Source: Isoetes taiwanensis (lineage: Eukaryota; Streptophyta; Lycopodiopsida; Isoetales; Isoetaceae). Taken from it: a stretch of DNA of 64,000 bases. The notes beneath the pieces are model-generated. The model had not been told where the DNA came from. It saw only the letters and a list, made by a program, of their open reading frames with translations, and made no database searches. Of this stretch, positions 33,800 through 45,700 are shown piece by piece. The stretch spans positions 186,001-250,000 of the forward strand of contig JAJEKV010000379.1 of the NCBI GenBank assembly GCA_021234155.1, in the 5' to 3' direction. Both the position numbers and the translations under genes were made by a program. Within the stretch, counting starts at the first letter, position 1. Every line of letters starts with the position of its first letter.

Positions 33800-36674
33800 C
33801 TACATGAGGAGGAGTTGATGCTCCTCAAACTTTGTGTCTTCCCAAGCACTTGTCTTCACCAACATCATACGCGACTCCAAGCAATGCTCAACAAATTCTG
33901 CTATGAGATCATCTATTTTCGTGCTTTTTAAAGTTAATTTTCCCTCAAGCTTGTCTTTGCAGAAAACCAGGATTCGATCCTTAGAAACGCACTTCTCTTG
34001 AAGAACAAACTGAGCAAGAACTCGCAAATCCCCTATGCTCCTCTTACGCAGCTTGTTCTTCCATTTTTTTGGCAGATGATAAACTGGAATATCCATCGTT
34101 TCTTCATCATTCTCTAACCACCTACGTACCTGTAAAATAGCTTATACATTTAAGACAATAAAAGGAAAATTTATTGAAGCGTATACTATGCAGTTTATAG
34201 CAGAATTTCTACCATAACATAACAAAACAGGGTATGTACATCATTTATTTAAGAATAATTAAAACAATATGAAGCTTTTTTAAAATAATTGAAATGAAGG
34301 GAATGTACCGAATTAGGAGACCATGTCATGGGTTTTGGAGGATAGACAACCATCGATTTGATCACATCAGCTCCGGCTTTATCCGTCACTCCTTGTACTA
34401 ATAACTCCTCCTCGTGTGACTTAACTTTCCCTCGGGCGACCACTTCACCATTCTCATTAAATAGAACTATCTCATCCCCTTTCTGCCACTTATCATTGTC
34501 ATCCTATTTAGTCGAGGTGTCAATAATTGGCAATCCAATGCAATTATAACGTCTAAGCATAAATTTACCACTTACATCTACACTTTTGTTCTCCTTATCC
34601 TTATCCTCCATCACATCCTCTGGAAATGACCTTGTTGCATCCATCTTTGCCAACCCTCTCGACCGCCATCCATTCTCATTAAATGATGATCAGGGCTCCC
34701 AAAATCCTCCTGAACAACATCCATGGATGGAAGCTCCATTGCTACAGCCTGCAAGTCACACCAAGCTTCAATATCTGTTATAAGACGAAGAAGGGGCAAA
34801 CACCTTCTATCATTGATGACTAACTGATGCGCACCCCTTATTTAAAGAGGCGCACAGAAATGCAGTCAATAGAAATTTGTACCTTTGAATTTTAAGGCCG
34901 TCGTCTCTATCTTCGTCTCCATCTCTGGCTGCTGCTGCGGATCCTTGCTGCTTGAAGGAGCAGTGTCCCTATTTGATAATTTCTGGCATTTAACAATAAC
35001 AGATGTTAGCACCAGATGGAAGGCAAATTTGCAATAAATTTCAACAAACAATTGAATGAAATAGAATTAAATGGTTTTACCTTTTGTTTCATCGCTCAAC
35101 GACCATGGATATCCCCGTTCAGGTCTGTCATGCACTCCGGCCAAAGAACGTGCTCCTATTGGATGATTATAGAGGACCAAGAAATTGAAGCATTAGACCT
35201 ACCTTTCAGCATTGCATTGCAGACCTTTCAATCCACATTATGTGAAGAGAGTTAGTACCTATGCCTTTGGCCAAAGCATCCATTTCATGGTAAACAACAA
35301 ACTGAACTATATATAGGAAAGAACATGCACAATTGATTACCTCCACGGATAGATCAGATATTGACAAATTACTACCAGGGGCAAACAGTTGTTGTCCTAA
35401 GTCTTCAAGATCTACAATCGTCTTGATGGACACCTCTAGCTCGCGCATTGTACCCTCCTCATGAATTCCAAGTACTACAGCTGACCCAACGATAGCAGTG
35501 AGGTCTTCAAATGCTCTCTCTCTCTCTTTTGCAATGCATAGTAGACCCGCTCACAGGATTTTGGCTCCCTTAACTCCAGAATTCGTTGAGTTCCAAGGAG
35601 GCATACTGTACTTTGGCCAAAGTCATAGTCTCTTTGAGGCTTCTGCTTCCTGAGTCCCTCTTTCAACCGAGCTCTCTTGTCATGCAAGTATGCTGTAATC
35701 CTGCCATCCAAAGAGAAACAAAAAGAACTCCCTGTTACTTAGCAAAAAAAATGGCTCAACAAATAAGAAAAGAGATTTAGCAAATAAAATTAGATTCAAG
35801 TCACACCTCTAGATGAAATTTAAAGTTCAAGTTACACCTTCAGATCAGGTTCACCCTAACACTTAAAATCTAATGCTATCCTTACTGAACTCTCCAGCAA
35901 GGGCGAGTTAAAAAAAATGAAATGAAGCATGCACTTTCTTCGTCTGAGAGCTTTGCATCTATATTTATGCAGTAAAAATCCTATAATATACTTACTTGTG
36001 TGCAACAAAATCCATAGTTGGCAAGCGGATTTGTCCTCCCTCGAGCTTTATAGGCTTCAAAGAACCACTTGCAAGTATCTCTTGAGCCACCTCTGTCCGC
36101 AATTTTCTCTCCTCCACCTTTTCCTTACTAAAATTCACTTCATCATATATGGGGAAGTGCTTGTCTGCCCATGTTCGAATTAGTTGCAACTGTAAGAGCA
36201 TTCCTCCACTCTGCTCATCAAGTCCTGCTCTCTTTAAGTCTAAATGGTTGCAGCTTCCCCTTGTTGATTTTGTATACAACAATTTTGGGTCATAAGCTAG
36301 GAGCTGTTTAGACTCAACTGCATCAAATCGGCCCAGCAAAGATGAACCGCTTGTTACATAACCAGCTGAAGCCTTTGCACATGTAGAAAGCCCCTGTACA
36401 AATGAGGATGTGCCCTTTGGGTGAGAGATCTCTTCAGCTATTGCCACTAACGAACTAGCAATGCCCAGTGGGACATCAGAAATCTGCCTCCAATCGTCCA
36501 TTTGGAGCCTCAAAAATGCCATTCTATTCACCCTTTCCTTTTGCAAAGCTTTCCTGATGATCTCTCGATCATCATGCCAATGGTCCCTGCAAACATTGTC
36601 ATGCACGCAATGTGTTCATAAATTCGCTCCAGATTGTCTTGAATTCAGCTCTGAGATTTTAGGAGGAGCCATGA
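33800..36674 (-). pseudogene. unidentified six-exon gene with disabled reading frame
   Basis: Exons read on the minus strand: 35996-36674, 35341-35700, 35081-35155, 34883-34982, 34309-34774, 33800-34129. All have GT/AG borders and compatible phases, about 670 codons. Start MAPPKISELN; then DREIIRKALQKERVNRMAFL, LIRTWADKHFPIYDEVNF, ITAYLHDKRARLKEGLRKQK, VDLEDLGQQLFAP, EHVLWPECMTDLNGDIHGR, GDEIVLFNENGEVVARGKV, RRWLENDEETMDIPVYHLPK, and a basic C-terminus ending before the stop at 33800-33802. Lesions: TGA at 36618-36620, an extra AG pair in the (CT)7 tract 35514-35527, TGA at 35096-35098, a frame change near 34620-34700 and TAG at 34504-34506. Both TGAs fit CGA to TGA. I recognise no family; GEVVARGKV faintly recalls DUF8039-type transposon-associated domains. 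Retained introns argue against a processed copy. Confidence 0.6.
35514..35527. repeat. (CT)7 tract causing a frame change
   Basis: On the gene strand this is (AG)7 within the codons for LQKRER. Removing one AG joins the upstream frame (RVYYALQKRER) to the downstream frame (AFEDLTAIVGSAVVLGIHEE) without any other change, so a one-unit expansion explains the frameshift. Confidence 0.6.
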
Positions 36675-36866
36675 AGCCTGAGTCCGTGCTTGGAGTATTT
36701 TGCGGGATCAAGAGTAAGAGTAGGAGAATGCACCGCTCTGGCTCCACCTCCCGAGGACGTACTACTGGCGCTCTCATTCATTCCCTCTGTTCCCTCCCAA
36801 ATCATTCAAGATTGTACGTTTGAATTCCTTCGAATGTTTAATATGGGAACCTTGAAATATTGCATG

Positions 36867-37018
36867 GGGACCTTTGAATGTTGCATGGGAATAATTAACA
36901 TGGTGACCTTTGTATGTTTGGGAACCACTAAATCTAGCAATCGGGACCTTTGAATGTTGCATGGGAATAATTAACATGGTGACCTTTGTATGTTTGGGAA
37001 CCACTAAATCTAGCAATC
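36867..37018. repeat. 76-bp tandem duplication
   Basis: 36867-36942 and 36943-37018 are virtually identical (gggacctttgaatgttgcat ... ccactaaatctagcaatc), preceded by a degenerate third partial unit from about 36845. Overlapping minus-strand frames repeat the same peptide and are shadows. Confidence 0.9.
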
Positions 37019-37935
37019 TTGAAGGTGTACATGATGGCATGAGTAGCACATGTAGCTCCCAACAAATTTTGAAATTGGAATAATACAAAGGCAGTAGTAG
37101 CGGTCATTTGGTGGGCAAACCTAACATTCAAATGCACAGGTCACCAAGAAACAACAGCATCTGCTCCATTAAATTCCTATACGCGGTAGCAAATTACATA
37201 ATACCGAGTTTGTTTGAGACCTCAGTTTTCATGCTCTCGTAGTCCTAGCAGGAACCCGGTGCCCATTCTTGAGTGTGTCCCAATTGCCAATGAATGTTGC
37301 CTCAGTCTCGTCAACCTACTCGAAAAGTTTAAAAAAAAAAGAGATACCAATAGCTAATGTTATTTTTCATGACAAGCTAATTGTGCTCATATTGGTAAAT
37401 CTAGCAACTTGAAAGCTTAGGAATCTGAGTTTGTAGTTCATCCACCATCACTGTGATGCACTAGAGATTAGGAACATCAAGCTCAGGATCATAGGTAAAC
37501 CGATAGCCCAAATCTTACACGTCACACTTGCCTTGTGAACGTTTGAATATTTGTCTTTTGTAGCACGTTTGTCTTCTTTATTGTGTGTGGCAATATGTTG
37601 CGGACCCCTTATTGTCCCATTCTTTGTTCTAATTAACTGCACCTAGGCACATGCGAATATTCATAGCAATACACTACAGGAGCCGTAGTTGTCTTAAATT
37701 ATGTATTATTAACATGTGCGTCAGTGTTTCACCACTACATCTAGCAATACACTCGAAGGTATTGTATTGTGGGACTCGAAAGGTATCGTTAATTGTGGGG
37801 CTTTAGATGATGGGAGATTCCACGGAATCTCTGTCATCAAAGGTTCATGTTTTTTAAATTGTTAAAACTCCCATTATTTAGGTTTGATTGATCTCATACA
37901 TTAGTTGTTATGGTTCAGATGTTGTACCCCAGGAA
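37019..37935. other. no gene recognised
   Basis: AT-rich spacer with short frames of chance composition. ctagcaat recurs several times. Nothing supportable. Confidence 0.45.
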
Positions 37936-38535
37936 TCCATCATGCCACCTGGTTGACTCCAACATGCCACCTTGGCTCCAACATGCCAAGGTGGCTCTAA
38001 GGGCTAGATTCCACATGCGGCAGTGGAAGTTTGTCGTAAAAACACAATTTTCCCTCTCGGTGATTCCACAAACAGGCACTACAGTTATCAAATTTGCTAT
38101 ATGTCATAGATCTACGGGGATGCTGAGGACATAGTGGATGAAAATGTCAGGGCTCAAACATAGGCTTTGAAATGCCAAGGTGGCTCAAACATGCGAAGGT
38201 GGCTCTAACATGCCATGTGGGCTCCAACATGGCACCTAGGCTCCAACATGGCAAGGTGGCTCAAATATGCTAAGGTAGCTCAAACATGCCACGTGGACTC
38301 CAACATGCCACTTAGGCTCAAACATGCCAAGGTGGCTCAAACATGCAACGCGGGCTCCAACACACCAAGGTGGCTCAAATATGCCATCTATGCTCCAACA
38401 TGCCACCTAGGCTCAAACATGCCAAGGTGGCTCAAACATGCCATGTGGGCTCCAACATGCCACCTATGCTCCAACATGCCAAGGTGGCTCAGGCATGCCA
38501 CCTAGACACCAATATGCCATCTAGGGCACCTAGCC
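37936..38535. repeat. minisatellite, about 20-bp AACATGCCA..TGGCTC unit
   Basis: Roughly 25 imperfect units alternate between caaacatgccaaggtggct and ccaacatgccacctaggct, interrupted at 38005-38160 by unrelated sequence. Plus-strand frames (38215-38505, 38343-38582) are repeats of the unit in translation and are not genes. Unit variants are interspersed, suggesting slippage and homogenisation. Confidence 0.85.
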
Positions 38536-38540
38536 ACCCA

Positions 38541-39047
38541 AGTGGTGACATGGCATGCCAAGTAAGCGAGGCCAAGTTTTGACTAGACCAAAAATGAAAA
38601 GATGCCCATCTTTGGTCTTTTCATTGGGTGATATTGGCAAATTTTGGGTGACATGGCTAGATGGTGGTGACGTGGACAGGATGACTAGGACTTTATGAAA
38701 GAAATATGATAACCTTTGGAATTTTTGGTAGAGGAGTTTGGCAAGGGATAGAATAGAGGGATCTTGAAGAACTTAAAGCTACCGACACCCTTTCCCCAAA
38801 TCGAGCGAGGCCAAGACTTTGTGTAACTTTCTCACGGAGGGAAGAGGCGGACCCGGGAGGCGGACTTTAGAAAGGTTGCGAAGCAATGCCAATGCCAATG
38901 CCCAAATGCCAATGCCCCCAACCCGGAGTTCACTTTCCCTATCCGACCATTGAATCGCCATTCAAGTAACCTGCTTCGAGCAGGTTCAAAAAAATTCAAG
39001 ATCCAATCCGGAGAGCTTATCAAACTACAAAGCGCCCCGTGGTCGTA
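38541..39047. other. no gene recognised
   Basis: Spacer between the minisatellite and the inverted-unit array. atgccaatgcc repeats four times near 38886-38915. No coding sequence is supported. Confidence 0.45.
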
Positions 39048-39610
39048 GTGTAGAAATCCAAGTGTTTTGTCGTTCGGGCGCACAAAGGCTCGGGAATGGA
39101 GATTAGACTTCGCCACGTCGTCCAGAATAGCAAAATCACCCAACGAAACCAAGTTACACGGTCGTTTTTTGCAACGAAAGAAACACAAACCCTCTACATG
39201 GCAATATTCTGCAGCCATCTCTTAGGCCAATTGACTACGAACGTGTTGGACACGAGCACTTTGGCGCTTCTTGGAGAAGGGATGGTCTTCTGCCCACGAA
39301 ACTTGGTTCCTAGGGTAATGTCGATGCTTTGAGTCCATTGGCAGAGTCAGTTCACAGTTCCGGAGTGGGAGAGTTGTCCGTCCGTGGCCAGGGTTCTTCG
39401 GGAGAGGACCTTTGGGGCAAACTGGTTCTGGAAGGTTTTAAGGGTCCTTCTTCTGGCATCAACACCCTCCCTCTACGTGATGACATTGTGCAAGATCCTG
39501 TTCAAATCTGAATAGGATATGGTCTCCGAAACGTAAACCCTATGTGTTGCTAGGTTGTTGAAGGGTTTACGTTATGGAGGTCGAGTTTTTAGTCGGTTGC
39601 ACTTGGGACA
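39048..39610 (+). repeat. alternating inverted array, unit A
   Basis: Unit from gtagaaatccaagtgttttg to gtcggttgcacttgggaca. It is repeated almost exactly as unit C and, inverted and partial, as units B and D. No domain is recognised in any frame. Confidence 0.85.
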
Positions 39611-39870
39611 CGGGATTTATGTTTGGGAGGCCATATCCTATTCAGATTTGAATAGGATATTGCACAATATCATCACGTAGAGGAGGGTGTTGATGCCGGA
39701 AGAAGGACCCTTAAAACCTTCCAAAGCGGTTGCCCAAAGGTCCTCTCCAGAAGAACCATGGCCACGGACGGACAACTCTCCCACTCGGAACCGTGGGTGA
39801 CTCGACAATAGACTCAAAGTGTCGACATTACCCCGGGACCAAGTTTCGTGGGCAGAAGACCAAGTTTAGG
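39611..39870 (-). repeat. alternating inverted array, unit B (inverted, partial)
   Basis: Reverse complement of the part of unit A covering about 39290-39560: ggaggccatatcctattcag, gagggtgttgatgcc, gacggacaactctccc and ttcgtgggcagaagacca appear inverted. With unit A it forms a large palindrome centred near 39570-39600. Confidence 0.85.
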
Positions 39871-39895
39871 TGGGAAGCGCGCCTATTTGTCGGCC

Positions 39896-40446
39896 AGTGT
39901 AGAAATCCAAGTGTTTTGTCGTTAAAGGCAAGTTACAAAGGCTCGGGAATGGAGATTAGACCACGTCGTCTGAATAGCAAAATCACCCTATGAAACCAAG
40001 TTACACGGTCATTTTTTTGCAACGAAAGAAACACAAACCCTTTACATGGCGTTCTGACCATCTCTTAGGCCAATTGACTACGAACGTGTTGGACACGAGC
40101 ACTTTGGCGCTTCTTGGAGAAGGGATGGTCTTCTGCCCACGAAACTTGGTCCCTAGGGTAATGTCAATGCTTTGCATCTATTGGCAGAGTCAGTTCACGG
40201 TTCCGGAGTGGGAGAGTTGTCCGTCCGTGGCCAGGGTTCTTCGGGAGAGGACCTTTGGGGCAAACTGATTCCGGAAGGTTTTAAGGGTCCTTCTTCTGAC
40301 GTCAACACCCTCCCTCTACGTGATGACATTGTGCAAGATCCCGTTGGCATCTGATGAGGATATGGCCTCCGAAACATAAACCCTGTGTGTTATTGAGGGT
40401 TTTACGTTATGGAGGTCGAGTTTTAGTCAATTGCACTTGGGACATG
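39896..40446 (+). repeat. alternating inverted array, unit C
   Basis: Direct copy of unit A, 848 bp downstream and about 90% identical by eye. Small deletions include loss of caatattctgca near 40047. Confidence 0.85.
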
Positions 40447-40668
40447 GTCGAGAAGCTGCAGTTGAAAATGCGAAGCAATAAGAATTAACGCAATGGGGTT
40501 TAGAGTTATTCTCCTCCTAGTGTGGCAGTTAGAATTCAAATGTTCCTTTTGCAGTAGCAAAATTGTTTGGGATCATTCAGGATGGCCAATAGATCCAAAC
40601 TCTGTTATTTCAGTTGTCCTGGCTCTACATGTATGTTTAGAAAAGGTGACGCCTAGTTATCCAAGAAA
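40447..40668. other. spacer between inverted units C and D
   Basis: About 220 bp without similarity to the repeated unit. A plus-strand frame at 40493-40714 is short and unremarkable. Confidence 0.4.
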
Positions 40669-41104
40669 ACGACCATGTTTTGGCCTCCCAAACGTAAACC
40701 CTTCAATAACTTAGCAACACACAGGGTTTATGTTTCAGAGGCCATATCCTAGTCAGATTTGATCAAGATCTTGTACAATGTCATCACTAGTGGGAGGGTG
40801 TTGATGCCAGAAGACGGGCCTTTAAAACCTTCCAGAAGCAGTTCGCCCCATTAAAGGTCCTCTCAAAAGGCCTCTGGCCAGGGACGGGCAACTCTCCCAC
40901 CCCGAAACTATGAATTGACTCTGCCAATTGACTCAAAACATCGACATTACCCTAGGGCCCAGGTTTCGTGGCAAAAGACCACCCCTTCTCCAAGAAGCGC
41001 CACAGTAGCTCATGTCCAATACGTTCGTAGTCAATTGGCCTAAGAGGTGGCTGTGAAATACTGCCACGTAGAGGGTTCGTGTTTTCTTCGTTGCGGCATT
41101 TCCA
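40669..41104 (-). repeat. alternating inverted array, unit D (inverted)
   Basis: Reverse complement of most of unit A/C, more diverged than B, running from cctcccaaacgtaaacccttc to gagggttcgtgttttcttcg. It extends further into the unit than B does. Confidence 0.8.
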
Positions 41105-42596
41105 TTGTTGAAACATCTTTTCAAAAGGTAAGCCTTGATGTGAATTTATTATAAAATGACTGACTGTTGGGGATAGTAATCTCTTTTGCTACGAAACTTA
41201 ACTAGGCTGTTAACTAGCTGATTCCATGATAATTAGATCAATGGGGAAGTAACAATCGAATTCATTTCCATCTAGTTGTTAGAGTAATGTGCTTTGATAA
41301 CATTGGCAAGATCATTCATATAGGTGTGCATGACCATAGAGAGCGACACAACTTTTGCATGCTTTCCCTGCTCATTGGCTCTACAGAGCTGCCTTCTTCG
41401 ACATAACAGTCGCAAGAAGAATAACCAAGGAAACAATGATCTTTAAAAACTAACCAGGGTTGTTTTTGCCGTTCTACAATTGCCAGACATTCCTCAATGA
41501 ACATGTATTATGTTGTCCTAGACCTCCAGTCATGATCTGAATCCACTCTGTTTAGATGATCTAAAGCTAGGCCAGTCAATTTCATAAACTCCCTGTAACC
41601 ATAAATACCATATTATTGTCACAACAAGAAATAAAGAGTGACTCTAAAAGAGCTTGTCCACTTATTCAATCGTTGTGCCATGAACTAAAGGTTGCACAAC
41701 TCTGCACAACAGTCCTTGAGTTGCAGAACAACGAAGTCACTTGGGCAATCTAACTTACAAACTTCATAGTCTCTCTTTCACTTATATCCGGTATTATATT
41801 TACATATTTGTTTCCATGGAGGAGCAGTTATGTTTAATATCCGTAGATGTTGAGATAAGATTTAGAATGAACGTAAGCAAGCTTCTTAATATTGACATGC
41901 TAAGAATTGATGGCAATAGTTTAAAACAATATATGGGGAATCAGCTTGCAGCATCTTATATCCTCAACTGATTGTCTTTCTTATGTATGCAGTAAGAAAT
42001 TTGGGATACTATTCAATTTCCCTTCGGTACTTGCATACGTTGTGAATGTTTTCAGGTCTTGGTCTGAGGACTTTGCGTATCTCCTGGAATTCATCATGAT
42101 CCATTGACACAATTCAGGATGGAATACCTTCAAACATTCTATTGTTCGTATGCAAAATAGTATCCTTCTATCTAGCAATGCCATTATGTTATACTTCTGA
42201 TCATGCCAATCATACAATCAGTATAACTAGTTCTACTATGTCAGGATGGAATGGAATAATAAAACTAACATTCATATGCTAGTAAGATGCATTTTTTTAT
42301 GTATAAAATTTATATGTTGGTAGGATGCATTTGCTGATGTTATTTTTTAACTTTGTATGGTTTTCTTTTCCTATGTAACAGGGTTTTATGTACCACACAT
42401 GCACAGTAACTTTGTAGGAACTTGGACACCTAGGTAAACAGAGCACCAGATATAGAGCTCTCTACAATCTATAGTTGCTTCTATTTCAAAAAATCCTGGA
42501 AAGAACATAATCATGTCAATGACACTTATATTGCTGCAGGCATGTACTATGTAACTATGTGCCTTTTCATATTCATATAATTTGGTATAAGTTTGC
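41105..42596. other. no gene recognised
   Basis: AT-rich, with a short direct duplication (taggatgcattt near 42281 and 42323). Frames are under 80 codons and without motifs. No splice-consistent exon chain was found. Confidence 0.45.
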
Positions 42597-42598
42597 AT

Positions 42599-42630
<32 letters not shown>

Positions 42631-42632
42631 AT
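42597..42632. repeat. poly(T) plus (ATT)n microsatellite
   Basis: About 13 T followed by seven ATT units. On the minus strand it reads (AAT)n then poly(A), so it could be the tail of a minus-strand retroelement, but no element directly precedes it. Confidence 0.8.
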
Positions 42633-42769
42633 AATGTCTGATGCTCACTTGGGCCTCGGAGGCCATGGAGCACATGAACAACAATTTACAATTTTAATAG
42701 CAAGGAACGATTGATAGCCCTTATATATGGTCAGCGTCATTGGTGGTATATGTATAAATGAAGAGAAAT

Positions 42770-45700
42770 CTTCGCCCTGGATGCCAAAGTTGTGTCTAAT
42801 ATCCGCATATTCTTAACACCGTATGAAAGTATGATTTTCGTCTTACACATCCCACGCCTTGCATATTCTACACGACGATTTTTTCACGGGTATTTTTGCC
42901 CATCCGCCTGTTTCTATTTCGTGATTGTGTGACCCGGTTCTATACACGGCTATTAGTTTCCTTTGTCTTTGGCTGGGGATGTTAGCCTTTAAATATAGTT
43001 GGCTCTCATATGTCCTCATGCAATTAATATCTGCCCGGTATTGTTGCATCCTCTTCCCTCGGATCAGCCCATAATTTTCCAATGCCATCCTTTCAAGTAA
43101 AGCTCGGACTTCATCTTTCTCTTGGCCATGAAGAGCTCTCTAAACCCCATTTACCAGCCCATGCCGACGGCTTTCCTTTGTCATTACGAGTTTTCTAGTG
43201 CTTGATGTGATAACCTTATTCGGATCTTGTGCTTTAACCCTATTATAGAAATTTATAGCATGAAAAGCCCTTCTAGCTCAAGCGGGAACATACTGTCTCG
43301 CTAGAGTTATGGTCACACGGAGTTTGTGATCTTATCCCAAGCGGGGATAGGTTCTGCACGCATGAAACTATTTTTTCAGACGTATAAAAGTGCAAAAAAC
43401 ACGTATTTTTGGGAAAATACGTATTTTTGTATTTAATACCGCCGTGGAAAAAAAAAGTTTAGTAGTTTAAACAGAACCTTTTTACTTTTACGAACTTTCT
43501 TTCGTAGTTTAAGTCTAAGTTTTAAACACGCGAATCCCTCCGACTTTCACAGAAGAAAGTTTTAATGTTCGCTTACGTGAAACTCTTTTCGCGTAAGTAG
43601 CGAAGTATAAAGGATAAAACGCCAAACTTTTTTGTTCGCGTAAGCATTCTTTTGCGTTTACACGCTAAGGGCGGTTCGAAGTTTAAGCAGTTTAAACGCC
43701 GGTTTCTATATATATTTCGATTTTAACCGAAATAGTTTGGCGTGAAGTTTAATTTGACCGCTTGCGACGCGAAAGATGTTTTCGCAGAAGCGTAAAACAA
43801 TTCATTTTAAGCTTAAACTATTTTGGTTCACAGAACGAAAAATTTGTTTAAACTTCACCTTGAACGGACGAAGTTTAAACAGCTTGTTTTTAAACTACCG
43901 AAAATTTTCGACGCAGGAAATTTTTAGTCGTATTTTTGAGATTAAACGCCAAATTTGTGCCAGATCAAACTAAAAAAAATGTGATATGATAAAACGATAC
44001 AAGATCTTGAACCTATCCCGATCCCAAGTTCCTCTTCCGGATACATCTTCTGGACCCCCTCTATTTGTTTCCACATTCTTGCAGAGATTTCTGGCCCCCA
44101 AATTGGAGCACCATACAGCACAACTGTCTGAACAAGAGTTTTGAATAGCATCTTCTTCAGGTTCAGTCAGTGAGGGAGGCTTTTCTACACTTCGCCATCA
44201 TGCTAAATAATGTTTGCCTTACCTTTGAGACTCGCCTATTTATGCAATTCTTCCATTTGTAATTAGATGCAATGTCAAGTCCTAGATATTTGTATGAGTC
44301 AACTGTTTCTAAAATCTGCCCCTTATATGTGAAAACAGGCCGCTCCCTTGTCCCAAAAATCATGACCTTTGATTTTGAAAGGTTTACATTCATCTTTTTT
44401 GCTTCGCAGAACTGCTCCAACTTCTGTAAATGATCTTGCAAGGTTACCTTCTTACTAGCAAGAAGGACTACATCATCTGCGTATAGGAGAAGCTGCACTA
44501 TGTATGTGCCTAATTTTGTTCCTGCTAAAGATCCGGCCAAAGAGCCAATCATCTAACTCATCTATAAAACTCCAACAGAGTCGGGGAAAGGGGACACCCC
44601 CTTAGAACTCCTATGGTGCTTCGATTTCAGTGTCCAAGTCCCATGCTACCTTAATCAATACTTCCTTTGTATAAGCGGGATCACTCCTTAGCTCCATAGG
44701 GACACCTATCGAATTAATCATCCACCGAGTTCCTTGCGTGAGATCGTATCGAATGCCTTTGTGAAGTCTATAAAAGCCATGTACGGGGATGCGTTTGGAG
44801 CTTTGGCTTTCTCGATCAACTCTAAGCGTTAGCACATGGTCCAATGTACTATGTTTTACGCCTAAAACACGCTTTTGGTAATGTGAGCGAATATTCTTTT
44901 GCTCAGCCCATGAGCTCGATTTTGCTTCTAACAAGCTGCCCAAGATTTTTTGAGAACATGCCAATTAGAATAGTTCGTAGTTGCACGCAACTTTTTGGTC
45001 TCCTCCTTTATGGATCGGGTGGACCCTATTAATTCTCCAACTCTTTTGGTAGCCCTTGAATTAAGCTATTATTGAGCAGCTCATTAGGGTAGCTAATGTA
45101 TTCTCCCCGCTCCATTTAAGAAGCTCCATGCACAAGCCATCTGCGTCCTGTGCCTTATTATTTGATGCTTTGGATAAGCATTCTTTAATACCTCTCATCG
45201 TGGAAAGGGCATTGTTGAGCGCAGATTTGCATGCTTTCGCCATCTATCTCATATATATCCCTGACATGTTTTAACAGTGACTCGGTATCTAGAACAGTTT
45301 GTATATGGCTGTCCTGCAGTCTACTCCAGAAACTTTTGGGAGATTTCAGAAGTTGTTCTGATAGGTCTGATTGCCTTTGAGCAAAGTAAGCGCGTTTTTT
45401 GTTCCTAATGAACTGCTTGTACCATTTAGGCTTGCATATGCAATTTTGTGGCAATCTTTTTCTAGCATCCCGACATTACGAATCCCACCACCTAATTGCA
45501 AGGTCTACCTGTTATGAATTTCTTTTGAGCCCAAATGCCTTTTTCCCTCTTTGCAAATAGGAGCCCTTGAAAATTTCTTGCACGGGTCTCCAAATCCCCG
45601 ACCATGTAGCACAGCCCACAAGCTCTTCTATGTTTTTCTCATATGCTTCATGATGTTTATAGCTGATTTTTAAACGAGGATGAAAGCTGGCTGCAGAGAT

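Noticed and set aside
33800-36674. FAS1 (CAF-1 large subunit) or DMS3/GMI1 identity for the unknown gene
   Set aside because: Remembered features of those proteins do not line up with the exon translations, so no name is assigned.
35928-36823. Plus-strand frames of 84-120 codons opposite the unknown gene
   Set aside because: Antisense shadows of exon sequence and its flank; the minus strand has splice-consistent exons.
37936-38582. Plus-strand frames over the 20-bp minisatellite, and a CRISPR-like look of regular repeats
   Set aside because: Repeats are contiguous and variable without unique spacers, in a plant nuclear context; the peptides simply restate the DNA unit.
42597-42632. Tail of an additional minus-strand retroelement
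   Set aside because: No LINE or SINE sequence directly adjoins it on the expected side; scored only as a microsatellite.
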